In this document: positions 23,619 to 31,325 of the stretch, in pieces
Layout of the letters: each line of letters starts with the position of its first letter
How positions within the stretch are numbered: position 1 is the stretch's first letter
Assembly (NCBI GenBank): GCA_963761705.1
Contig: CAVXHK010000002.1
Location: 62,001-126,000, forward strand
Direction of reading: 5' to 3'
Length of the DNA stretch: 64,000 nucleotides
DNA from: CAVVKW01 sp963761705
GTDB taxonomy: Bacteria; Verrucomicrobiota; Verrucomicrobiia; Chthoniobacterales; JAATET01
The notes under the pieces: model-generated
What the model was told of the DNA's origin: nothing
Database searches by the model: none
Seen by the model: only the letters and a program-made list of their open reading frames with translations
Translations under genes and position numbers: made by a program

Positions 23619-24503
23619 ATGAAAATCGGAATCACCGGAGCCACCGGCTTCATCGGCACCCACCTCGCCGCCCAGGCTCGCGACCGCGACCACGAGCTGA
23701 TCGCCTTCTCCCGATCCCCGAAAAAAATCCCCCCAGGCTTCACCGAAACCCGCCACTTCGACATCGACGCCACGCCCGACCTCTCCGGTCTCGACGCCAT
23801 CGTCCACCTCGCGGGAGAATCCATCCTGGGCCTCTGGACCCCGTCGAAGAAGCGCCGCATCCTCGACAGCCGCGTCGAAGGCACCCGCCGCATCGTCGAA
23901 GCCATCGCCGCCGACCCCGACGGACCCCGCACCTTCGTCGCCAGCTCGGCCATCGGCTACTACGGCGACACCGGCGACACCACCGTCGACGAGACCTCAC
24001 CAGCTGGCACCGGCTTCCTCGCGAAGGTCGCCCGCCTCTGGGAAGCCGAAGCGGAAAAGGCCCCCGCGTCCGTCCGCACCACGCTCCTCCGCACCGGCTT
24101 CGTCATCGGCGACGGCGGCGCGATGAAGCTCGTCGGCCCCGTGTTCAAGGCGGGCGTCGGCGGTCGCCTCGGCGACGGCCAACAATGGATGTCCTGCGTC
24201 CACGTCGACGACGTCGCCGGCATCATCCTTCACGCGCTGGAAAGCGAGACCGTCTCCGGTCCCCTCAACGCGGTCGTCCCCGAGCCGGTTCGCAACGTTA
24301 CCTTCACCCAAGCCGCCGCCAAGGCCAGCCACCGACCGGCCGTGATCCCCGCCCCGGCCCTCCTCCTCAAGATCACCCTCGGCGAGCTTTCCCACCTGCT
24401 CCTCGACAGCCAACGCGTCCTGCCCAAGGCCACGCTCGCCAGCGGCTACAAATTCCGCTTCCCTAACGTCGCATCGGCGCTGACCGCCGTCCTCGACGAT
24501 TGA
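23619..24503 (+). CDS. TIGR01777 family NAD(P)-binding epimerase (YfcH/SDR39U1 type)
   Basis: 294 aa, extended SDR. N-terminal GITGATGFIGTHLA nucleotide motif, 'VHLAGESI', 'SSAIGYYGDTGD' with the catalytic-position Tyr, and 'SCVHVDDVAGIILHALE'. The C-terminus has 'VVPEPVRNVTFTQAA' and 'LLLDSQRVLPKATLASGYKFRFP', both diagnostic of the TIGR01777 group. Substrate unknown. The following chaA gene overlaps its stop by 4 nt (TTGA). Confidence 0.92.
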   Translation: MKIGITGATGFIGTHLAAQARDRDHELIAFSRSPKKIPPGFTETRHFDIDATPDLSGLDAIVHLAGESILGLWTPSKKRRILDSRVEGTRRIVEAIAADPDGPRTFVASSAIGYYGDTGDTTVDETSPAGTGFLAKVARLWEAEAEKAPASVRTTLLRTGFVIGDGGAMKLVGPVFKAGVGGRLGDGQQWMSCVHVDDVAGIILHALESETVSGPLNAVVPEPVRNVTFTQAAAKASHRPAVIPAPALLLKITLGELSHLLLDSQRVLPKATLASGYKFRFPNVASALTAVLDD

Positions 24504-25606
24504 ACCGACTCATTTCCTTCCTCCGCCGCGAAGCCGCCCTCATCGGGTGCCTCATCTCGACCGCACTCTTCTTCACGGTCCTCGCCGAGCCGGTCACGCA
24601 GCTCGACGGCCTCCTGCCATTCTCCCTCTTCACAACCTGGCTCGTCGGCATCATCCTCTGGGCCGCCTTCTCGGTCCTCCGCCACGCCGACGTTATCGCC
24701 CACGAACTGGGCGAGCCCCTCGGCACCCTTGTCCTCACGCTTTCGGTCATGTGCATCGAGGTCAGCATCATCACCGCGGTCATGTTCTCCGGCGAACCAA
24801 ACCCCGCGTTCGCCCGCGACACGATGTTTGCGGTCATCATGATTGTCCTCAACGGCCTCGTCGGCCTCGCCCTCCTGCTTGGCGGCATCCGCCACCACGA
24901 GCAGACCTACAACCTCCAGGGTGCCCAATCCTACCTCGGCGTTCTCCTCCCACTCGCCGGCTTCGTCCTCATCCTCCCAAACTTCACCCGTTCCACCCCC
25001 GAAGGCACGTTCTCGACGATGCAGCTCGTCTTCGTCGGCCTCATCGCCTTCCTCATCTACGGCGTCTTTCTCGCCATCCAAACCGTCCGCCACCGCGAGT
25101 TTTTTACCGAACCCAGCACCGCCACCAACGACCATCCTCCCGTCGACGCCAAAAAACCGAACGTCGTCCTCCACGTCATCCTTCTTCTGGCCTACCTCGT
25201 TCCCATCGTCCTTCTCGCTAAGAAGCTGGGCTACACGATGGATTACGCCATCTCCAACCTCGGCGCGCCCCAGGCTCTCGGCGGCGTAATCGTGGCGACG
25301 ATGGTCCTCGCGCCGGAAGGTCTCAGTGCGCTTTTCGCGGCTCTGAACAACCGCCTCCAACGCTCCGTCAATCTGCTCCTCGGCTCAGCCGTCGCCTCCA
25401 TTGGCCTCACGATCCCCGCGGTTGTTCTGATCACGATCCTCACCGGCAATCCGCTCACCCTCGGCCTCAACCACGCCGACTCAATTCTGCTCTTAATCAC
25501 CCTCGCGAGTGCTTTCATCACCTTCGTCAGCGGGAAAACGAACATCCTCCAGGGAGCCATCCACCTCGTTCTTTTCCTCGCCTACCTGATTCTTATCTTC
25601 GATTAG
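24500..25606 (+). CDS. chaA: Calcium/sodium:proton antiporter ChaA
   Basis: 368 aa, about 11 TM helices. CaCA family of the CAX/ChaA branch. Repeat 1: LGEPLGTLVLTLSVMCIEVS. Repeat 2: 'VATMVLAPEGLSALFAALNNRLQRSVNLLLGSAVASIGLTIP'. 'NLQGAQSYLGVLLPLAGFVLILPNF' follows the first half as in ChaA. TTG start at 24500, coupled to the epimerase stop. It extrudes Ca2+, Na+ or K+ in exchange for protons. Confidence 0.9.
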   Translation: MNRLISFLRREAALIGCLISTALFFTVLAEPVTQLDGLLPFSLFTTWLVGIILWAAFSVLRHADVIAHELGEPLGTLVLTLSVMCIEVSIITAVMFSGEPNPAFARDTMFAVIMIVLNGLVGLALLLGGIRHHEQTYNLQGAQSYLGVLLPLAGFVLILPNFTRSTPEGTFSTMQLVFVGLIAFLIYGVFLAIQTVRHREFFTEPSTATNDHPPVDAKKPNVVLHVILLLAYLVPIVLLAKKLGYTMDYAISNLGAPQALGGVIVATMVLAPEGLSALFAALNNRLQRSVNLLLGSAVASIGLTIPAVVLITILTGNPLTLGLNHADSILLLITLASAFITFVSGKTNILQGAIHLVLFLAYLILIFD

Positions 25607-25642
25607 ATCTTCCCGAGATCGCCCACGCCGTCGTCACGCGTC

Positions 25643-27661
25643 ATGATTCAATACGATTCCGGCCCCGTTTTGATTGCCACACCCACCGGCGAGGAGTCGA
25701 CTGACCTTGCTAGGATCCTCCTCGGGGCCAACGCCACGGCGATTGTTCACGACAATCTCGAAGAACTCATCCTCGCCGCCGACTCGGCAACCGGCGCCAT
25801 CCTCCTGGCGGAGGAATCCCTCGACAGCCCCGGTCTCGAAGCCCTCCTCGCCTACCTAGATACCCGCCCGCCCTGGTCCGACCTTCCCATTCTTTGCCTC
25901 AGCCCCAAGGACCCGTCCACAACCTCCGCTAAAAACCCGGCGCGCCGCCACGAGCTCGCCGATCACCTAACAATCATCGAGCGCCCCTTCCGTCCGGAAA
26001 CTCTCATCTCTGCGGTCCGCGCCGGTCTCCGCGCCCGCATTCGCCAATGGCAGGTCCGCGACCTTCTCTCACAGCGGAACGAAGCTGCCGAAGCCCGCGG
26101 CGTGAGTGAAGATCGACTCCGCGTCGCCACCGATGCGGCGGGCATTGGGATTTGGGAGGTCGCTTCCAACTTGAGCCAACTCATCTGGGACGACCGGTGC
26201 CAGGCCCATTTCGGCCTGCGACCGGGCGCACCGGTCACCTACGAACGATTTCTCGAATGCCTGCACCCCGAAGACCGCGAACGAGTCGAGCGGGCCGTCG
26301 CCACCTGCGTGGCACCGGGCGCCTCCAAACTCTACGATATCGAATACCGGACCATCGGACTCCACGACAAAATCGAACGCTGGATCGCCGCCTCCGGCCG
26401 CACCTTCACCGATCCCGCAACCGGGATGACCCGTTTCATCGGTGTCACGATGGACGTCACTCGACGCAAACTTGCCCAAGCGGACCTCCTCGAAGCGAAA
26501 TCCCAAGCCGAAGCCGCGAATGCCGCGAAGGACGATTTTATCGCCGCCCTCTCCCACGAACTTCGCACCCCACTTACCCCCATTCTCATGTGCGTGTCGT
26601 CTCGAGCCGACCTGCCAGACCTGCCCGCCGATCTCCGCGCGGATCTCGCCATGATCAAACGCAACGTCGAGCTCGAAGCCCGGCTCATCGACGATCTCCT
26701 CGACCTGACGCGCGTCGCCCAGGGCAAACTGGACCTCCGCTTCGAACCAGTCGAGTGCCACGCCCTGCTCGAATCCGTCCGCGAGATCTGTTCCGCTAGT
26801 TCAAACGCCCGCGCCAACGTCGCGATCCAGATCCAATTCGGGGCGACCGCCCACCACGTCAAGGGCGACCGCACCCGCCTCCATCAGATCGTGTGGAACC
26901 TGGTTCAGAACGCCGTCAAATTCAGCGACACCGACGGAACGGTCATCATCCACACGTCGAACCCCCAACCCGGACGCCTCGCCATCCGCGTCACGGATAC
27001 GGGAAAAGGGATCCCCGACCATCAAATCGAATCCATTTTCAATGCCTTCGAGCAAGGGGGCCGGGACGTCACCACCCGGTTCGGTGGCCTGGGTCTCGGG
27101 TTAGCCATCGCCCGCGCTCTCGTCGAAAGCCACGGTGGCACGATCAAAGCCAAAAGCGGAGGAAGTGGGCGGGGAGCCACTTTCACCGTGGAATTCGACA
27201 CCCTTCCCCCGCCCGCCCAGCAGGAATCGCGATCCGACGCCACCAACCCGCCCACCGCAGAGCATCTTGAAATCCTGATCGTCGAAGATCACGAATCCAC
27301 TCTGACCATTTTCTCCCGCCTCTTGAACCGCGCCGGTCACGACATCTCGACGGCAACCAACCTCGCGGAGGCTCGCCAGCTCCTGGCGGCGTCCACGTTT
27401 GATTTGCTCATCACCGACCTCGCGCTTCCCGATGGCTCCGGCCTCGAACTCGTCGATTGCATCGACCAGTCTCGAACTGCGAGCATTGCGCTCAGCGGAT
27501 TCGGGATGAACGACGACATCCAACGCTGCCGTGACGCCGGCTTCACTCGCCACATCACCAAACCCGTCGACTGGGAACTCCTCGGCGATCACATCGCCAC
27601 CGCCGTTGCCGAAAACGCGAACCGCCAAAAATTTCAAAACCTCGAAACTTCAGAACCTTAA
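25643..27661 (+). CDS. Hybrid sensor histidine kinase/response regulator
   Basis: 672 aa, no TM segments, so cytoplasmic. A receiver-like N-terminal domain (1-135) lacks a clear phospho-Asp ('AILLAEESLDSPG'). A coiled linker follows, then a PAS domain at about 155-285. HisKA H-box: ALSHELRTPLTP. HATPase_c: N-box 'QIVWNLVQNAVKFS', G1 'RVTDTGKGIPDH' and 'GGLGLGLAIARALVESHGG'. The C-terminal receiver has the acceptor Asp in 'DLLITDLALPDGSG' and Lys in 'HITKPVDW'. Phosphate probably passes to this C-terminal receiver; no DNA-binding output is attached. Confidence 0.92.
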   Translation: MIQYDSGPVLIATPTGEESTDLARILLGANATAIVHDNLEELILAADSATGAILLAEESLDSPGLEALLAYLDTRPPWSDLPILCLSPKDPSTTSAKNPARRHELADHLTIIERPFRPETLISAVRAGLRARIRQWQVRDLLSQRNEAAEARGVSEDRLRVATDAAGIGIWEVASNLSQLIWDDRCQAHFGLRPGAPVTYERFLECLHPEDRERVERAVATCVAPGASKLYDIEYRTIGLHDKIERWIAASGRTFTDPATGMTRFIGVTMDVTRRKLAQADLLEAKSQAEAANAAKDDFIAALSHELRTPLTPILMCVSSRADLPDLPADLRADLAMIKRNVELEARLIDDLLDLTRVAQGKLDLRFEPVECHALLESVREICSASSNARANVAIQIQFGATAHHVKGDRTRLHQIVWNLVQNAVKFSDTDGTVIIHTSNPQPGRLAIRVTDTGKGIPDHQIESIFNAFEQGGRDVTTRFGGLGLGLAIARALVESHGGTIKAKSGGSGRGATFTVEFDTLPPPAQQESRSDATNPPTAEHLEILIVEDHESTLTIFSRLLNRAGHDISTATNLAEARQLLAASTFDLLITDLALPDGSGLELVDCIDQSRTASIALSGFGMNDDIQRCRDAGFTRHITKPVDWELLGDHIATAVAENANRQKFQNLETSEP

Positions 27662-27668
27662 ATATCCC

Positions 27669-28550
27669 ATGGCAGCACCACAGAACATCATCGCGATCGT
27701 CTACGACTACGACCAGACGCTCAGCCCGAACTACATGCAGGACGAAGCGCTGTTCCCACACTTCGGCATTAATTCCAAGAGTTTCTGGGAGCGCTGCACC
27801 GAGCTGGTCACCAACGAAGGTTACGACAACGAGCTCGCCTACATGAAGGTCATGCTCGACACCCTGGCGATGGACCGCCCGACCAACGCCGAGCTCAAAT
27901 CGCTCGGAGAAAAGATGAATTTCTACGCCGGTCTGCCCGAGATGTTCCAGGAGTTCCAGAGCGGCCTCCTCACCGCGGAGCACGAGGCCCACGGCATCAC
28001 CGTCGAGCACTACATCATCTCCTCCGGCCTCAAGATCCTCATCGAAGGCAGCCGACTCGCGCCATTTATCAAAGCCATCTTTGGTTGCGAATTTGCCGAG
28101 GACCAAGACGGTCGTATCAGCTTCCCCCGCCGCGTGATCAGCCACACGCAGAAGACCCAATACCTGTTCCGCATCAACAAAGGCATGCTGGAGATGACCG
28201 ACGACGTGAACGACCACATGGCCCCGGACCTCCGCCCCATCCCCTTCCCAAACATGGTCTACGTCGGCGACGGACCGACCGACGTCCCGTGCTTCACCGT
28301 CATGCGCCGCAACGGAGGCCAAGCCATCGCCGTCTACAACGCTGACGAGCCCAGCCGCGCGTCGTTTAAGAAGTGCTACCAACTCTGCGTCCACGCCGAC
28401 CGGGTGAAGAACATCGCCCCTTCCGACTTCCGCCGCGGCAGCCACCTCCGGCTCTTGCTGGAAGAAATGGTCCACGAAATCGCCGAACGCATCGTCAACC
28501 GCCGCCGGACGGACACCGCGGCGGGAACGGTGAAAGCCCCGAAGTTCTGA
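27669..28550 (+). CDS. HAD-family phosphatase-like protein
   Basis: 293 aa. HAD motif I with both aspartates: IVYDYDQTLSPNYMQ. Motif II is 'YIISSGLKILIEGS' and motifs III/IV include 'MVYVGDGPTDVPCF'. Conserved in several phyla as a haloacid dehalogenase-like hydrolase of unknown substrate. ATG at 27669 follows the short leader GAAACTTCAGAACCTTAA, related to leaders near 5296 and 7429. Confidence 0.8.
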   Translation: MAAPQNIIAIVYDYDQTLSPNYMQDEALFPHFGINSKSFWERCTELVTNEGYDNELAYMKVMLDTLAMDRPTNAELKSLGEKMNFYAGLPEMFQEFQSGLLTAEHEAHGITVEHYIISSGLKILIEGSRLAPFIKAIFGCEFAEDQDGRISFPRRVISHTQKTQYLFRINKGMLEMTDDVNDHMAPDLRPIPFPNMVYVGDGPTDVPCFTVMRRNGGQAIAVYNADEPSRASFKKCYQLCVHADRVKNIAPSDFRRGSHLRLLLEEMVHEIAERIVNRRRTDTAAGTVKAPKF

Positions 28551-28667
28551 TCCACAGACCCTCGCTCCGCCCCTTAGGTTTTGATCCCGGCCGGGTGCCG
28601 GAAGCACGCCGGGGCGTCGGCATCCTGCCGATGGTCCTGACCTAATCCGCGCAGCGGATCGTCTCCC
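28551..28667. other. Non-coding gap between convergent HAD gene and gyrA
   Basis: It contains TTAGGT near 28575 and ACCTAA near 28641 as complementary ends, with GC-rich imperfect inverted repeats between. It could act as a shared terminator region, but there is no T-run. Confidence 0.35.
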
Positions 28668-31268
28668 TCACCCCAACCCAAGCGTCGGCCCCTCGCCACC
28701 GGCCTCTTCCTCGGCTGCGGTGCTTACGACCGGCGCGATCGCCTGCAGCTTCTCCTTCGCGGCGAAATTCATGAGCTTCACGCCCATCGTGTTGCGCCCG
28801 ACCTCCCGAATCTCCGCCACCCGCGTCCGCACCATCTGACCCGCACTCGTGATGAGCATGATCTCGTCCGCGTCCGTCACCGTCAACGCACCGACGACCA
28901 ATCCGGTCTTGTCGCCGGTCTTCATCGTGATGATTCCTTTGCCGCCGCGCGATTGCAGCCGGTATTCCTCGAACAGAGTCCGTTTCCCGATCCCGTTCTC
29001 ACCCGCCACGAGCAGCGCCGCGTTTGGCACCACGATCGCCGCACCGATCACTTCGTCGCCGGCGCCAAGCCGAATGCCCCACACGCCCACCGTGTCGCGA
29101 CCCTGATCGCGAAGTTGCCCTTCCTCGAACCGAATACTGATCCCCTTACGCGTCACGAGCACGACCTCGCTGTGTCCGTCGGTCAGCCGGACATCGATCA
29201 GCTCGTTCCCCTCTTCGATCTTAATCGCGATGATCCCGCCCGAGCGGATATTGGAAAATTTCGAAAGCGTCGTCTTCTTGACGACACCCGTCCGAGTCGT
29301 GAACAGGATGGAATTGTCGTCCGTCCAAGTCTTGTCGACCGCCGCCGCACCGATGCCGGTGATTTTCGCCTGAATCCGAAGCGTCGCCGCGATTTTTTCA
29401 CCCGACTGCAGGCTCAACAGGTTCGCGATCGAGCGCCCCTTTGACGTCCGACCCATCTCGGGAATCTCGTAAACTTTCTCGACGTAGACCCGCCCGCCCT
29501 TCGTGAAGAACATCAGGTAGTCGTGCGTGCTCGCGGTGAAGAGGTGCTCGACGAAATCGTCCGCATCGTCCTCGTGCGCCGCCTCTCGCGTCCCCATTCC
29601 GATCACGCCCTTGCCGCCGCGCCGCTGAGACCGGTAGGAACTGACCGCAGTCCGTTTGATGAATCCCTTGTGCGTGATCGTGATGATGCAGCCCTCGTTC
29701 GCGATGAGGTCCTCCATGTTGATCTCGCCCTCGTCCGGAACGATCTGCGTGAGCCGCGGACCCGAGTATTTTTCCTTAATCTCCGTCAGCTCGGCTTTGA
29801 TGATGGCCAGCACCCGCGCTTCCTTCGCCAAGATGTCGAGGAGGTCTTTGATCTTCTCGAGGAGCTTGTCGTATTCCGACTTAATCGCGTCCTGCTCCAG
29901 CCCGGTGAGCTGATACAGCCGCAAATCGAGAATCGCCAGCGCCTGCCGCTCGTTGAACTTATACTTCCCGTCGACGATCTTCGCCGGATCGGTAATGAGC
30001 ACCCCGATCTGCTCGACCGCTTTTTGCGTCCACTCGAGCGCCAGCAACCGCTGCTTCGCGTGCTCGCGGTCATCCGAGTCGCGGATGATCTTGATGAAGT
30101 CATCCAGGTTCGCCAGCGCGACCAACAAAGCCTCCAGACGCTCGGCGTCCTTCTCGGCCTCGCGCAGCAAGTAGCGGGTTCGTCGCAGGATGACCTCGCG
30201 TCGATGTTCGATGTAGGCCGTGAGCGCGTCCTTGAGTGATAACAGCCGCGGCTTGCCCCGGTCGATCGCCAGCATCGCGACGGAGAACGAACTTTCCAGC
30301 GCGGTGTGCTTGTAGAGAAGATTTTGGAGAATCTTGGGATTCGCGTCGCGCTTGAGGTCGATCACGACGCGCGTGTTTTCATCGGACTCGTCGCGCACGT
30401 CGGAGATCCCGCTGATCACCTTGTCGTTCACGAGCGCGGCGATCCGTTTGACCAATTCCGCGCGGTTCACGCCGTAGGGAATCTCCGAAACGATCATCTG
30501 CTCGCGCCCGCCCTTCACCTCGGTGAGCGCCATCTTGCCGCGCACCCGAACCGATCCCTTGCCGCCCTCAAAGTAGGAGCGAATCCCGGCGCCACCCTGA
30601 ATCATGCACCCCGTCGGGAAATCCGGGCCTTTGATGAAAACCATCAACTCATCGAGCGTGATCTCGGGGTTATCGATCTGCGCAAAGATTCCTTCGATCA
30701 GCTCGCCGAGATTGTGCGGCGGGATGTTCGTCGCCATGCCGACCGCGATCCCGGTGCCGCCGTTGACGAGAAGGTTCGGAAACGCCGCCGGGAAAACGGT
30801 CGGCTCCTGCCGGGTCTCGTCGTAGTTGTTGACGAAATCCACGGTGTCCTTGTCCATGTCCGTCATCAGCGCAGCGCCGAGGTGCCGCAAACGGGCCTCG
30901 GTGTAACGCATCGACGCCGGCGGATCGCCTTCGACCGAACCAAAATTGCCCTGCCCGTCGACGAGCATTTCGCGCATCGCCCAAGGTTGCGCCATGTGTA
31001 CGAGCGTCGGGTAGATCGCTTGGTCACCGTGCGGGTGGTAATTACCCATCGTCTCACCGACGATCTTCGCGCACTTGAGGTGCTTGCGGTTCGGCTGAAC
31101 GCCGAGGTCGTTCATCGCGTAAAGGATCCGCCGTTGCGAGGGCTTCAATCCGTCCCGTGCGTCGGGCAGCGCCCGGGAGATGATGACCGACATCGAGTAG
31201 TCGAGAAACGAAGTCGACATCTCCTTCGAGACATCAATTTTTTCGACCTTTTCGTTCAGATGAAACAT
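28668..31268 (-). CDS. gyrA: DNA gyrase subunit A
   Basis: 866 aa. Breaks and rejoins the DNA gate strand. The catalytic tyrosine is Y122 in SMRYTEARL. The C-terminal wrapping domain carries the GyrA box QRRGGKG, marking gyrase rather than topo IV. The quinolone region reads HPHGDQAIYPTLV: position 83 is Gln and 87 is Pro, where E. coli has Ser83 and Asp87. A short acidic tail follows. Transcribed after gyrB with a 57-nt gap containing a REP-like palindrome. Confidence 0.97.
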   Translation of the reverse strand: MFHLNEKVEKIDVSKEMSTSFLDYSMSVIISRALPDARDGLKPSQRRILYAMNDLGVQPNRKHLKCAKIVGETMGNYHPHGDQAIYPTLVHMAQPWAMREMLVDGQGNFGSVEGDPPASMRYTEARLRHLGAALMTDMDKDTVDFVNNYDETRQEPTVFPAAFPNLLVNGGTGIAVGMATNIPPHNLGELIEGIFAQIDNPEITLDELMVFIKGPDFPTGCMIQGGAGIRSYFEGGKGSVRVRGKMALTEVKGGREQMIVSEIPYGVNRAELVKRIAALVNDKVISGISDVRDESDENTRVVIDLKRDANPKILQNLLYKHTALESSFSVAMLAIDRGKPRLLSLKDALTAYIEHRREVILRRTRYLLREAEKDAERLEALLVALANLDDFIKIIRDSDDREHAKQRLLALEWTQKAVEQIGVLITDPAKIVDGKYKFNERQALAILDLRLYQLTGLEQDAIKSEYDKLLEKIKDLLDILAKEARVLAIIKAELTEIKEKYSGPRLTQIVPDEGEINMEDLIANEGCIITITHKGFIKRTAVSSYRSQRRGGKGVIGMGTREAAHEDDADDFVEHLFTASTHDYLMFFTKGGRVYVEKVYEIPEMGRTSKGRSIANLLSLQSGEKIAATLRIQAKITGIGAAAVDKTWTDDNSILFTTRTGVVKKTTLSKFSNIRSGGIIAIKIEEGNELIDVRLTDGHSEVVLVTRKGISIRFEEGQLRDQGRDTVGVWGIRLGAGDEVIGAAIVVPNAALLVAGENGIGKRTLFEEYRLQSRGGKGIITMKTGDKTGLVVGALTVTDADEIMLITSAGQMVRTRVAEIREVGRNTMGVKLMNFAAKEKLQAIAPVVSTAAEEEAGGEGPTLGLG

Positions 31269-31286
31269 GGGAAATAAGTATTAGCT

Positions 31287-31320
31287 AATTCAAGGAGCAG
31301 CGGCTTCCGACCGCCGAAGT
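31287..31320. repeat. REP-like palindrome between gyrB and gyrA
   Basis: TAATTCAAGGAGCAGCGGCT then TCCGACCGCCGAAGT. It shares its leading phrase with the palindrome at 8985-9017. It sits in the transcribed gyrB-gyrA gap and could modulate mRNA stability. Confidence 0.6.
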
Positions 31321-31325
31321 GGATG

